Assembly: GCA_036365455.1 (NCBI GenBank)
Contig: JAWQUS010000011.1
Span: 516,001-580,000, forward strand
Source of the DNA: Macrosoma leucophasiata
Taxonomy: Eukaryota > Arthropoda > Insecta > Lepidoptera > Hedylidae
DNA length: 64,000 bases
Direction of reading: 5' to 3'
Shown here: piece after piece, positions 44,408-55,285 of the stretch
Layout of the letters: every line of letters begins with the position of its first letter
How positions within the stretch are numbered: the first letter of the stretch is position 1
Notes under the pieces: model-generated
The model's input: the letters and a program-made list of their open reading frames with translations, nothing else
Told to the model about the DNA's origin: nothing
Database searches by the model: none
Program-made: the position numbers and the translations under genes

Positions 44408-47400
44408 ATCATCATCATCATCATTTCAGCCAAAAGACGTCCACTGCTGGACAAAGGCCTCCCCCAAAGAATGCCACAACGAACGGTCCTGGGCCGCCCT
44501 CATCCAACGATTGCCCGCGACCTTCACCAGGTCGTCGGTCCACCTCGTGGGGGGCCTGCCTACGCTTCGTCTTCCGGTACGCGGTCGCCACTCTAGAACT
44601 CTTCCGCCCCAACGGCCGTCAGTTCTGCGAGCTATGTGCCCTGCCCACTGCCACTTGAGTTTCGCTATTCGATGGGCTATGTCGGTTACTTTGGTCCTCA
44701 TGCGGATCTCCTCATTTCTGATTCGATCTCGCAGAGTAACTCCGAGCATAGCCCTCTCCATAGCTCTCTGAGTGACCTTGAGCCTTCTTATGAGGCCCAT
44801 AGTGAGCGACCACGTTTCTGTTCCGTATGTCATCACTGGCAACACACACTGGTCAAAGACCTTCTTCTTCAGACACTGCGGTAAATTGGACGAGAAGATA
44901 TAACGCAGCTTCCCGAACGCTGCCCATCCGAGTTGGATTCGGCGATTGACCTCTTTCTCGAAGTTGGACCTACCTAACTGGACCGTTTGTCCCAGGTATA
45001 CGTAATCGTCAACAACTTCGAGTGTAGTACCCTCGACCATAACAGGAGTGGGCATAACAAGGACATTCGACATAATTTTCGTCTTGTCCATGTTCATTTT
45101 AAGGCCCACTCGTTGGGAGGCCCTACTGAGGCCATTGAGCATTGTGCCAAGGTCTTCCAGGGTCTCAGCCATGACTACGATATCATCCGCAAATCGGAGG
45201 TGGGAGATGTACTCGCCGTTAATGTTGATGCCGAGTCCGTTCCAGTCCAGAAGCTTGAAGACATCTTCCAATGCAGCGGTGAACAGTTTCGGAGATATGA
45301 CATCTCCCTGTCTCACACCTCGCTGCAGTTGGATAGGTTTCGAGTTCTGGTCCTGAAGGCGAACCGACATAGTGGCGTTTTCGTACAAGCTCCTTAGCAC
45401 CTCGATGTATCGGTAGTCGACTTGGCACCTCTGGAGTGACTGTAGCACAGCCCAAATCTCGACCGAATCGAAGGCTTTCTCATAGTCCACAAACGCTAGA
45501 CAGAGGGGCTGGTTATACTCTTCTGTCTTCTGTATAACCTGCCGCAGCGTGTGTATGTGGTCTATGGTGCTAAAACCTTTACGGAACCCGGCTTGTTCGG
45601 GAGGCTGGAAGTCGTCGAGTCTGCGAGATAGACGGTTCGTAACCACTCTCGAAAACAGCTTATAGACGTGACTTAGAAGTGCGATGGGCCTATAATTTTT
45701 AAGAAGGGTATTGTCGCCTTTCTTAAAGAACAGTACCACCACACTTCTGTGCCACGCCTGTGGCGTTTTTCCCTCGGATATGACGGAATTGAACATCAAC
45801 TGAAGAGCTTCTAATACTGGCCTTCCGCCCGCTTTCAGGAGTTCAGCAGTGATTCCGTCATCACCCGGCGCCCTGTTGTTTTTGAGCTGTTTGAGAGCCG
45901 TGCTAATCTCGTCTAGACTGACGTCCGGGATATCTTCGGTGTAGTATCGGGTCAGTCCGGCTCTAGGATCTGCTGCCGGACTGTTAACAGGTGGTCGTGC
46001 TGTCGTGTATAACTGTCCGTAAAACCGTTCGATCTCTTCTGCAAGCTCAGGTTTCGACGATACGATTCTGTTGTCCTCTGTCTTCAGCTTAGTGAGACGG
46101 CTTTGCCCTAAGGACAGATCTTTGGCGAACACTTTAGAGCCCTTGTGCCGCTCTATGGCTGCTTTAATACTATCAGTATTAAAGTGCCGAAGGTCGCGAG
46201 TCAATGACTTCGAGATCTGTCTGTTGAGCCGCCTGTACACTAAAGCATCTTCAGAGGACTTCAGAACCATACCGCGCCTCTCCTCCATGAGCTTGAGAGT
46301 TGAGCTGGAGATCTTTTTGGTTTTATTCGTAGGACGGGTCTTGAAAAACTTAGAGCCCGCCGTACGGACAGTTTCCACTAACCTGTTATTGTAATCGTCC
46401 ACATCTACGCACTCTCTCAGGCATTCGAAGCGATTTTGTAGCTCGAGTTGAAAGCTCTCGGGGTTTTGGATTTGGGCAGGTGCTGGGCGGAGCGTAGACT
46501 TCATTAGTCGGGATCTTTCGATCTTGACCTTTATATTCAGTGTGCCTCTTACCAATCGGTGATCACTTCCGGTTTTTACCGAATTGATCACAGAGACATC
46601 ACTGAATATATGCCGCCTCGTGGACATAATGAAGTCTATCTCATTTTTAGTCGCACCATCAGGACTGATCCAGGTCCACTTCCGGCACTCCCGCTTCTTG
46701 AAGAAAGAGTTCATCATGAAGAGGCTCTCTTTCTCCATGAAGTCAGCCAGAGTCTGGCCCCTGGCGTTTCGTCGCCCATATCCAAATCGTCCCACTTTCA
46801 GCTCATGATCACCTCGAACGCCCAATTTTGCGTTGAAATCCCCCATGACAACGTTGTAGTGGGTCTTCGAACTATGTATGGCTCTGGATATGTCCTCATA
46901 CATAGTTTCTACCTCATCATCGGAGTGTGCGGAGGTTGGGGCGTAGACCTGTATGACCTTCAGCGAATACCGTTTGGTTATTCTGAGTATAAGGTACGCC
47001 ACTCTCGACGACACACTCTCGATCTTGACAACGTTGTTCACGAGGGACTTGTGGACGATGAACCCGACACCACCTTGGGACAGTTGGTCGCCCTCCCGGA
47101 AATAGAGCAGGTTACCAGACTTGAGGGTTATCGAGTCCTCCCCCTGTCTTCGGACTTCCGATAACCCTACAATGTGCCACCGTAACCCGCTCAATTCTTC
47201 CTCCAGTTCCATAACTTTCTCGTCAGTCCGCAGCGTCCGTACGTTGTATGTTGCCAGGGCCAGTTGTCGTCGGGTGTGGTACCCTGGCATCTCCCGGTGA
47301 TTCTTAGCACCCCCTGCCCCGCCGTTACCATGACCGGTACCACCATGGTCAGGAATAGCGAAGCTACCGGGGACTAGGGGCCGTTGTGTACTGGTGTGAT

Positions 47401-47638
47401 GCATTTGGGGTGATTTGCCATAATCGCCACGCTTGGCATGCGGGTTGGCGATCGCAGTGGCGGCAATTTTATCACGGGACGCTGCTGCCCATCTCGGATA
47501 CTCCTACCGCCATGGTTTGACCGCCATTGTTCGGTTGACTGACTGCACTAGAGGAAGAATTCCCTCCACTAGAAGAGAATTCTTCCGCTAGCGGGCGATG
47601 GGGTCGTCACATCCCGACGCCTATACCTAACCTTGCTT
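44408..47638 (-). mobile_element. full-length RTE-clade LINE, apparently intact
   Basis: 3231 bp between identical 11-bp target copies. On the minus strand: a 5' leader of 234 bp (AAGCAAGGTTAGGTATAGGC at the start), one 992-codon ORF and a very short 3' UTR ending GGCTGAAATGATGATGATGA. A short 3' UTR with a trinucleotide microsatellite tail instead of poly-A is usual in RTE elements (family knowledge). Perfect TSDs and an unbroken ORF mean a young insertion that may still be active. Confidence 0.92.
44426..47404 (-). CDS. RTE endonuclease-reverse transcriptase
   Basis: The single protein of the element nicks target DNA and copies its own RNA there (target-primed reverse transcription). The apurinic-like endonuclease covers about residues 48-285: TYNVRTL (N54), LSEVR (E83), GDFNAKLG (D189), NEIDFIM (D257) and the SDHRLV signature (H282). 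The reverse transcriptase covers about 500-800: RAPGDDGI, YRPIALLSHVYKLFSR, QAGFRKGFSTIDHI, the motif A aspartate in FVDYEKAFDS (D640), GVRQGDVISP and FADD (737-740). A conserved C-terminal region with GHIARR and GRPPTRWTDD ends the protein. There is no RNase H. Length of 992 agrees with RTE ORFs of about 1000. The frame is also open upstream of the ATG back to a TAG, without another ATG. Confidence 0.95.
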   Translation of the reverse strand: MHHTSTQRPLVPGSFAIPDHGGTGHGNGGAGGAKNHREMPGYHTRRQLALATYNVRTLRTDEKVMELEEELSGLRWHIVGLSEVRRQGEDSITLKSGNLLYFREGDQLSQGGVGFIVHKSLVNNVVKIESVSSRVAYLILRITKRYSLKVIQVYAPTSAHSDDEVETMYEDISRAIHSSKTHYNVVMGDFNAKLGVRGDHELKVGRFGYGRRNARGQTLADFMEKESLFMMNSFFKKRECRKWTWISPDGATKNEIDFIMSTRRHIFSDVSVINSVKTGSDHRLVRGTLNIKVKIERSRLMKSTLRPAPAQIQNPESFQLELQNRFECLRECVDVDDYNNRLVETVRTAGSKFFKTRPTNKTKKISSSTLKLMEERRGMVLKSSEDALVYRRLNRQISKSLTRDLRHFNTDSIKAAIERHKGSKVFAKDLSLGQSRLTKLKTEDNRIVSSKPELAEEIERFYGQLYTTARPPVNSPAADPRAGLTRYYTEDIPDVSLDEISTALKQLKNNRAPGDDGITAELLKAGGRPVLEALQLMFNSVISEGKTPQAWHRSVVVLFFKKGDNTLLKNYRPIALLSHVYKLFSRVVTNRLSRRLDDFQPPEQAGFRKGFSTIDHIHTLRQVIQKTEEYNQPLCLAFVDYEKAFDSVEIWAVLQSLQRCQVDYRYIEVLRSLYENATMSVRLQDQNSKPIQLQRGVRQGDVISPKLFTAALEDVFKLLDWNGLGININGEYISHLRFADDIVVMAETLEDLGTMLNGLSRASQRVGLKMNMDKTKIMSNVLVMPTPVMVEGTTLEVVDDYVYLGQTVQLGRSNFEKEVNRRIQLGWAAFGKLRYIFSSNLPQCLKKKVFDQCVLPVMTYGTETWSLTMGLIRRLKVTQRAMERAMLGVTLRDRIRNEEIRMRTKVTDIAHRIAKLKWQWAGHIARRTDGRWGGRVLEWRPRTGRRSVGRPPTRWTDDLVKVAGNRWMRAAQDRSLWHSLGEAFVQQWTSFG

Positions 47639-47649
47639 GGCTTGTACCT
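47639..47649 (+). repeat. RTE target-site duplication, 5' side
   Basis: GGCTTGTACCT. Confidence 0.9.
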
Positions 47650-48885
47650 AATAATTTTAGAAATTGTGTTTTTTTGTTAGCTACGTTTTATGTCAGTCTT
47701 AAGTATATGTCTTGCTGTTGTGTCGAATAAATGTAACTTTCCTTTCCTTTCCATACCTAGTACCTACCTATAATATTCATGTTCCCTCCATAAATGCATG
47801 ATATCTTAAAAATTACTGAACCGATTTTGATGACTGTTCCTTTAGCTGAAATGTATTTGATATAAAATTTAAAACAGTCATGACGATATGACTCATTGTT
47901 TCTGAGAAATTCGTAGACAAACATTTGAAGATACGAACATATATACACTTACGAAATTTGGCACACGTGTTTGGAAGCCTAAATAGATCATCATATTCAA
48001 ATGTTAGCCAATTGCAATAATATGGTATAGATCTTTAAAATCTTTTACTATATTAATTGTAAAAAATGTGTCACATAAATTGCTTCGCCCAACGGGTATC
48101 ATGTTGCTAGTTTGCTACATACAATATAATAATATATGCTTATAATATCATCCGTAAAATTCACATGAATGCAATAAAGATCTTTGAACTTTGAATAGTT
48201 ATCAGTTTTACATGTAGGTATATTATACAAGTAACACTGATAATCTCCTTTTTTGATTTTAAAGTCGGTTAAAATAGATACTCCAAAACATAATAAAGAA
48301 ATGTTTTCCTTTATCTTTCATCCTCCATCAAAACTTGCTTCTACTTCGCTATACCTTTTTCAACAGTTATTTTATGCAATGAGGATAACCACCAAGATAA
48401 GCTTGTTCGGTAAAGTTCCGGTAATTTTAAAAAGGAACAATATCTTTTAGTGTATGAAAGGAGTTTTCCTTTCTGCGGCAGCAACAGGAAAATATACGAA
48501 CTAAGTGGAGGTTTATGTTTTGATTGAAGTTTGAAAGAAGAAATCTGGATAGAAAAAAAAATTATTATATAGAGCATCAAAATTTTCATTGCCTGAACTG
48601 GCTTAGTGATCCCCAGCTAAAATACCTCAGTGGTTAAATGATGAGTGTCCACGCTGGGTCTTGGGTTCAGCATTCGACTAGGAGAATAGGTTTGATTTAA
48701 TTTTTTCATATTTTCTAAACATTCTGATACATTAATCGGAGTCTATTAATGTGCCTAGAAATGTCCAAAGATTGAAAACACACACATTGGTTGATGGTTT
48801 ACTTACTACACATTAATGTTTATATAGGAAACTTGATGTTATTGTATTTGTAGCAATAAAGCATGCGAGTTAATTTATAGAAAAA
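47650..48885. other. mostly unassigned; LINE-like tail at the left
   Basis: 47690-47756 reads like a LINE 3' end (TGTCGAATAAATGTAA then CTTTC repeats). 48600-48690 has a weak tRNA-like block (CTCAGTGGTTAAATG, TTGGGTTCAGCATTCGA). There is no gene. Confidence 0.35.
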
Positions 48886-49065
48886 CTAGCTGTTGCCCGC
48901 GGCTTCGCCCGCGTGGATGTTTTATAAATAACTAAGTAGCCTATGTTCTGTCTCAAAGTCAGCTCTATCTCTGTACCAAATTTAATTAAAATCGGTTCAG
49001 TCGTTTGGACGTGAAAAGGTAACAGACAGACAGAGTGACTTTCGCATTTATAATATTAGTAGGGA
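48886..49065 (-). mobile_element. non-autonomous Helitron
   Basis: 3' end CTAG at 48889-48886 with the GC-rich subterminal CGCGGGCGAAGCCGCGGG; 5' end TCCCTACTAATATTATAAAT. The left flanking base is A; the right one is A rather than T. It carries a CAGACAGACAGAG run. Confidence 0.75.
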
Positions 49066-49084
49066 AGTAGGGATGGAAAGAAAC

Positions 49085-49140
49085 ATTTTGCCCGTAGCTG
49101 AGCGAGTACAGTCAACCAGGTTCAATCCCTACCCGAACTC
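49085..49140 (+). mobile_element. tRNA-like fragment, SINE-T related
   Basis: CCCGTAGCTGAGCGAGTACA, GGTTCAATCCC and CCCGAACTCATTTTCTTTT resemble SINE-T; the anticodon arm region is missing. Confidence 0.4.
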
Positions 49141-49214
49141 ATTTTCTTTTTTTTTTTTGCAATCCACTTTGCAAAAACATTAAAAAAAACAATATCTTTA
49201 AATTTTATTAAGTA

Positions 49215-49437
49215 CTAGCTGTTGCTGTGTAACCTCTGTAGAAACTCATCAAATCATCCCATGGCATCCCACAGGAACATTTTTCGGAATAAAAATATCC
49301 CATAATCTAAGTCAGCTATCAATCAAGCTATCTGTATAAGAAATTTTATCAAAATCCGTCCAGAGATTTCAGCGTGATTGACGGACAAACATCTAAACAA
49401 AGAAACTATCACATTTATAGTACTCGTATTAGTGTGA
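49215..49437 (-). mobile_element. non-autonomous Helitron
   Basis: CTAG at 49218-49215, 5' TCACACTAATACGAGTACTA; A and T flank it correctly (49214, 49438). Same family as 52294-52532 (GAAACTCATCAAATCATCCC, GCGTGATTGACGGACAAA), but it has lost the GC-rich hairpin next to CTAG. Confidence 0.8.
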
Positions 49438-49731
49438 TTTTTATATTAAATCAAAGTTTATACTTATAAAAAATAATTCGAGTGGCAATTAAAATTAAAT
49501 GTACTCTAGTTACAAAGTTCAATGGTGTTAATTCGATAAAGGGAGACCGGGGGATGGTTCACTAACTTCAAATTTAAACGGGTATAACTTTTTGTTTTAA
49601 ACACAAGTATAAAAACAAAGAAGTTGTTAGAATTTTGGTTGGTGTCTCTAATTATGTCTTAGCTTATGATATAAGACGTAATAATATGGGGACTAATTTT
49701 CTACTACATTTTGAAAAGTATATTTTTTCAT

Positions 49732-49879
49732 TGCAATATTTATTATTCGCAAAAACACATGCGAGTGAACTTAAAAAATAAAAAAAAAAACGGAAAGATA
49801 AATTTGACTTCGGGCAGGAATCGAACCTGCGACCTCAGGATAACCAATCCAGCCGCTTTACCACTAAGCTACCATAGTT
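49732..49879 (-). mobile_element. SINE-T, straight copy with 11-bp TSD
   Basis: TATTTTTTCAT at 49721-49731 and 49880-49890. The tRNA-like unit (49805-49878) has a regular T arm (GCAGG-TTCGATT-CCTGC) and GAAGTC end but a broken 5' acceptor strand. The tail (49732-49804) keeps the GTGTT..CGAATAAT core. It is an older subfamily than the GACTTCAG copies. Confidence 0.78.
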
Positions 49880-50045
49880 TATTTTTTCATGTTAGTAAAA
49901 ATCAAATTATGCAGTTTTTTTTTTTCATTTATTGCTATAGAATGTGGTCTATAAATATTTATATGTATAACAAGAACGCTGTTAGTATTTAAAGCAATGA
50001 TGGTACCAAAAAAGTATGTAAGTCACACTGTGAATGCTGCAACCT

Positions 50046-50330
50046 TACTGGTGGTAGAGCTTCAGTGACGGAGCTCGCGGGCGTAGGCACCACCGCATTA
50101 CCTAATATACTTGCCGCTAAATGGTAGTGTTCAGCACTATCGTGTTCCGGTCAAGTGGTAATGTACGGCCCTGTAATTTCCGGCACAGAGGCATAACACC
50201 TTAGGACTCAGGAGTGGTAACGCATCTGCATTTTGATCTTGATCTTTGTGTGGGTGTCTATAGGCTGCAGTCATCACTTAACATCAATGTGAGCTGCATG
50301 CTTGTTTGCCACTATTATTACATAAAAAAA
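50046..50330 (+). mobile_element. SINE-A, full length, near consensus
   Basis: It runs from TACTGGTGGTAGAGCTTCAG to CACTATTATTACAT and poly-A. Confidence 0.9.
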
Positions 50331-51139
50331 TGATCTGATAATGCGATGGTGCGCTCTCAAGCCCCGTCCCTCTACTCCTGGTAATCTTCACTCTAAAAAA
50401 TGAACCAAAAAATACCACGCGACCCAACAACCCTTCCCAGATGTTTATCGACCTTAATTAAATTTGGACAATAAAAGTGAGATGCATTTCAAACGATAGA
50501 AGCCATTAATCTGTTTAATAGAGTCATTAAGACCCGAGTGGTAGCCGCAAGCGCCGCGGAAACACTCACCCAGCCTTTGTAATAAACTACTCGTCATAAA
50601 ATCAAAGATAAATCCAATATTATGGATAGCGCGGATACCACGGATGCCGCGTTATCAGTATCTAAATGGGCATTCTTAAAATTTTACCCGTGTACACTCC
50701 GGTTTTATGTTACATCTGCTTAATTGGTTGCGTCAATGAACCATAAATTTTGATGATTTTATCGCATGTTATATTCATAACTCTTAGAGTTCGTATCAAA
50801 GAATGTATGGAAATATTTCCTATGTGTACCATGTTGCCATGCCGCCCCAATGTGGTGTGGTCGAAGTAAATATCAACTATTATCAACAATATTGTTAGAA
50901 TGTTCAGTGTAGGAAAGGAAACGCATCTGAATTGTTTTATTAACAATTCACTGCAATTTATATAATATTATACAAGTACTTAGGTATCTATATTTAGTTA
51001 TATTTAAAATCTTTATTTATTTTCCCTTTTTCAAATCAAAAAAGTCCTATACGAGGACAGACAATGTCCGTATTTCGCTATATTTATTTTACAGATATAA
51101 ATCTTTCATCTAACTCTTACCAGCTAGTTGCAGCAAACA
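50331..51139. other. unassigned stretch
   Basis: No gene or named repeat recognised. Confidence 0.3.
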
Positions 51140-51189
51140 GAATACAAACATATTTTAAAGAAAAATGGAAAGTAAAATTTGACTTCAGA
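51140..51189 (-). mobile_element. SINE-T tail fragment
   Basis: TTTTAAAGAAAAATGGAAAG and AAATTTGACTTCAG are the SINE-T tail and acceptor end, cut off by the SINE-A that follows. Confidence 0.65.
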
Positions 51190-51445
51190 GTAGAGCTAGC
51201 ACCACCGCATTACGTAATATACTTGCCGCTAAATGGTAGTGTTCAACACTATCGTGTTCCGATCACGTGGTAATGTATAGCCCTGTAATTTCCGGCACAG
51301 AGGCATAACACCTAAGGCCTCAGAAGTGGTAACGCATCGACATTTAAACCTTGGTCTTTTTGTAAGTGTCTATAGGCTGCAGTCATCACTTAACATCACT
51401 GTGAACTGTATGCTTGTTTACCAATTCCTTTATATTAAGAAAAAC
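51190..51445 (+). mobile_element. SINE-A lacking its head hairpin
   Basis: Starts AGCTAGCACCACCGCATTAC, then runs in full to a short A-rich end. Joined directly to the SINE-T tail. Confidence 0.82.
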
Positions 51446-51756
51446 TATTTCGCAACATAGAATAGCATATGTTTGTCAGTTTGAAGCGTTTGACCGGTAA
51501 ATATTAAATTGCAAGCATTATCACATCGCGAGAAGTCGACGCCTAATATACGACACACTTACGTTTACAGGTCAAACAACAGTGGTTGCCTTTAGAGATA
51601 AATTTAATGAAGAAACAAACTAAATATAGATCATGTATTAGCTTAACAATCTAATTAAACATTCAAATTTTGAGTAATAACCACAATGTTCACCAACACG
51701 GCTTCGCTTCATTAGTGGAGAACGCGAAGATATTAGCTGATAAACTTAAAAATAGG
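51446..51756. other. unassigned stretch
   Basis: Nothing recognised. Confidence 0.3.
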
Positions 51757-51764
51757 TTCCAGAT

Positions 51765-51924
51765 AATGTTTGTTTTTTATTATTTCGCATTAACACATGC
51801 TTGTGAAATATTTTGAAAAATCGGGCAGGACTTCAGTAGCTCAATTGGAAGAGCGGCTGGACTAGATTCCCAGTAGGCCGCGAGTTCGAGTCTCGCCTGA
51901 AGTCAAATTTTTCTTTAAAAAATA
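51765..51924 (-). mobile_element. SINE-T with inverted 5' part, TSD TTCCAGAT
   Basis: The tail lies on the left in minus orientation (51776-51814, complement of ACAAGCATGTGTTAATGCG), while the tRNA-like unit (51829-51904) is in plus orientation. TTCCAGAT at 51757-51764 and 51925-51932 flanks it. Its 76-nt unit is identical to that at 38923-38998. Confidence 0.8.
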
Positions 51925-51942
51925 TTCCAGATTATATTGTTT

Positions 51943-52293
51943 AATAAATATCAACTATCTATACAAATACGACACAAAATTGAATTCATAATGAAACAGA
52001 AAAGGATCTTGTCCCCAGGCAAATGAACAGAAAGTCGGGACTTCGTATTGATTGTTTGCTTAAATATTAATAACGTGTTTCCATTTTATGGTCGAGTGCT
52101 CTGTCTTACTGTGAGCTCTTTCCTTAGGGTGGCGAGGTTTGTTGACTGTTTTAAGTGAGTAAAGTTGTTGACGCGCGTACGACTTATACATATATACACA
52201 GTATATTAATATTCTAGTAGGTACCTTAGTGGAGGCCCATGAAAAGAGAAAGGTACTCTATAATAATTTCTTAGACTATGGTACGTAATATTA
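51943..52293. other. unassigned stretch
   Basis: Nothing recognised. Confidence 0.3.
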
Positions 52294-52532
52294 TAGCTGT
52301 TGCCCGCGGCTCCGCCCGCGTGTAGGTGGCTTTTCGCGTAACCTATGGAAACTCATCAAATCATCCCATGGCATCCCACAAGAAGATTTTTTCATGATAA
52401 AAAGTATTCTATAATCTAAGTCAGCTAATACCCTATCTCTATAACTTTCATCAAATCCGTTCAGTAGTTTCGGCGTGATTGACGGACAAATATCCAAACA
52501 AAGAAACTTTCATATCTATAATATTAGTGTGA
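52294..52532 (-). mobile_element. non-autonomous Helitron
   Basis: It has the GC-rich hairpin CGCGGGCGGAGCCGCGGG and a 5' TCACACTAATATTATAGA; T follows at 52533. The terminal CTAG has become CTAT. Confidence 0.75.
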
Positions 52533-53520
52533 TGAAACTTAAACTCAAACATTTATTTTAAATTGGTCTACAAGGACACTTTTGCATTGTCGGTTTGAAA
52601 GCTACCTATAGCGAATGACTTATAAACTTTGATATTATTATTCAATATATATTAATAATAATCAATTTACACAAGAAAACTCTATTCGTAATAAATAAAG
52701 CCATTCACTTAGCAGAGTTCCAAGTGCAGGCACTACTGAGAAGAACTCCACTACCGAACAAACATAGTGGGATGGTGGATTTTTTCGGCAATATCCTTAG
52801 ATCTAAGTAGAATCAAAGTAGAATACAGATAATGTGAACGTGTATGGCATTATATATATAATGCATATATATAAAATAAATGCATACACACATGCATATA
52901 TGACTGATGGAAAAGTTTATTGACTGCTCGTGAACGAAGGCATCATAAGAAGAAATTTACTGTTGCGTCTTAAAACAGGTTCAAGCTGGTGTTGTTTATA
53001 AAATATCAACTTTACAAGAAGAATGACAAAGAGCTGTGAAATAGTTTAGATATAATTAACTACGCTATGGTGAGTTCAGGTCTAGGATTTAGTCCGCACT
53101 TGATCATAACTCTTCAATCATTAGCCAGCAAGGAACTCATTATTTGTGCACAAATTGATGATATTCAGAAAATTTCCATATAATGTATTTCTAAGTTGAC
53201 AATGTTGGCTTGAGACTTGAAACAATCACGACTGCATTATTTGCAAATATTGTGATGCTAAATAAGTTTGAGCTTCCTCCAACGACGTACTTAAGTAAGC
53301 ATCATTAAGATTTAGGGCATAAGGATTAAAAAACCTTAAATAATTTTGAACAGGAATGATTGAACAGGATGTAATTAATCTACCACCACAAGTTGACAGA
53401 TGCTTTAGTAATGTAGTGGTCCACCGCGTCGACGATTGATGTCTCAGCAAAGTAGTGGTCCACCATTACTACGTTGAGAACAGGACAGGTGCGACCCTCG
53501 AGTCGAACATAAGTGCTTTT
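52533..53520. other. unassigned stretch
   Basis: An AT-rich near-palindrome of ATATAT units lies at 52850-52875. There is no gene. Confidence 0.3.
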
Positions 53521-53800
53521 TATGCTACGAACGTGGCAAACAAGCCTGTTCACATGGATGTTAAGTCACGACTGCAGCCCATAGATACACAAAAACCAGA
53601 GGTCAAAATGCAGATGCGTTGACACCCCTGAGACCTTACATCTCTGTGATAGTTATTACGGGGATGGACCTGTGGACATTACCATCTAACCGGAACACAA
53701 TAGTGCTGAACACTACCATTTGGCGACATTAGGTGATCAGGTAATGCGGTAGTGCCTACACCCTCGAGCTACATAGCTAGCTAGCAGCTCTAACACCAAT
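53521..53800 (-). mobile_element. SINE-A, diverged full-length copy
   Basis: GTGGCAAACAAGCCTGTTCA to AGCAGCTCTAACACCAATAA. The head hairpin is replaced by a CTAGCTAGC run. Confidence 0.8.
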
Positions 53801-54199
53801 AAAAATCTCGCCTTAGAGCATTATTTAGACTTTTAACGTAAAATCAGTTCCACTTGATATTCAAAATATATTCTAATACTTAAACTTAGTAACCTGTTTT
53901 CAAATGTTCCCTGATAATTGCTTAATACAGTTTGAAAAGAAGCAAAGAAGTTTAAAAGTTTAGCTCGAGCTAAGTCCGTGATTATGCAAATCTGTATTCA
54001 GTCTAACAACTTTCTGTACAACACATTCTCATGCTAAATCTCTCAATTGACTTGATTTGGAAATAACAATTTATTTTACTTGGCGTCTAAAGTTTGAGAT
54101 GTAATTCATAACATTTTGAACTGGTGAATTTTTTGTCAGTAGGTATTTGACCTTTATATTTCTTCGACTTGTGAAGTTTTTAGACTGTAAAGTTTTTGA
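53801..54199. other. unassigned stretch
   Basis: Nothing recognised. Confidence 0.3.
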
Positions 54200-54545
54200 A
54201 GCATGAAGCTTGCATTTCACATGAATGGTAAATGATGACTGCAGCATATAAATCACATTACTAATAAGCTGCAGTCTTGGTTTCGATTCCCGGGTCGGGA
54301 GCTATTAGAGATAACGGTGTAAATTCCTGTGTCTCTGTTTCTGTTGGGATTTTTCTATTTTCTGGAAGTTTCTTTTTAACGTCGTGAACCCGTTGGAACT
54401 CTGTGTATGGACTTAAAATTTAGATTTGTGATCCTCTGGGAATATACCCGACTGCAGCCTATAAATTTCAAAATAAAAACTAGAGGTCAAAATGTTTTCC
54501 CCTGAGATCTAAGTTGTCCTGTCTCTTTGGTAGTTATTACAGAGC
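54200..54545 (-). mobile_element. SINE-A split by a SINE-B-derived insert
   Basis: Left part 54200-54253 (GCTTGCATTTCACATGAATG, GATGACTGCAGCATATAAAT) and right part 54450-54545 (GACTGCAGCCTATAAAT, AGAGGTCAAAATG). The head half is missing. Confidence 0.75.
54254..54449 (+). mobile_element. SINE-B-derived insert with 17-bp TSD
   Basis: GACTGCAGC(A/C)TATAAAT at 54237-54253 and 54450-54466, one mismatch. The insert starts within the head (GGTTTCGATTCCCGGGTCGG at 54281) and has a body that departs from SINE-B after about 100 bp. Confidence 0.78.
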
Positions 54546-54717
54546 CAAGCTATTGTTAGTGTTGCCAACTGTGTTGTACTTAACTATTTGACATCAGTTT
54601 TAAAGAACAATCAGATACTGAAGAACTATTTTAAAAAGACTGAATGGACTGCTTGTTTAACATGATAAATAATTAAAATACAAATAACGTTTTCGTAGGT
54701 TTTCGCGAGCTTCATAC

Positions 54718-54971
54718 ATTGTAGAAATTAAACTTGCGGATTTTCTCGCGTATACAACACTCCCAAACTTCTTCATACACCCGACGTTTCGGTCGCTTTC
54801 CAGCTACCGCTGAGTCTCAGCTGAGTCTCAGCTATATAAGACCAGGCTGAACATCGTCGAATTAGTCAGCCCGTGACCACGGTAGCTGGAAAGCGACCGA
54901 AACGTCGGGTGTATGAAGAAGTTTGGGAGTGTTGTATACGCGAGAAAATCAGCAAGTTTAATTTCTACAAT
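54718..54971. mobile_element. foldback MITE with 92-bp TIRs
   Basis: 54718-54809 and 54880-54971 are reverse complements over 92 bp with one mismatch (G/T at arm position 21). Arms include AACTTGCGGATTTTCTCGCG and CCCGACGTTTCGGTCGCTTT. The 70-bp centre has two tandem GCTGAGTCTCA units and a TATATAAG. No ORF. Confidence 0.9.
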
Positions 54972-54990
54972 AAAATACAAATGTAACAGC

Positions 54991-55285
54991 ACGCCTGTGA
55001 TCATCGAAGTGCTAGGCAGAGGTAAATGCATGCATTATGGTATACATGCAAAACCCCCCGATTCACCGGTTACTTCTTGGCCCATGTAACAGGTAGCGAG
55101 CCTGTTGATACTCTCGGGCACATTACCAAACTCCAAGGCACTGGTACAATTCCAAAAAATCTAAACATCCCAACAGAACCGGAGATAAAGAATTTTACAC
55201 CGTCATCTCTTATATCCCCTGACCCAGGAATCGAACCTGGGACCCCAGTGTAGTAGTGACCTGCTACCACTAGACTACTGAGGCA
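54991..55285 (-). mobile_element. SINE-B, full-length copy
   Basis: Minus-strand head ACTGCCTCAGTAGTCTAGTG, B box GGTTCGATTCCTGG, tail CACAGGCGTG. A and B boxes intact. Confidence 0.82.

Noticed and set aside
44345..47164. Plus-strand frames up to 201 codons opposite the RTE ORF
   Set aside because: All lie antisense to the intact endonuclease-RT frame and show no domain of their own.
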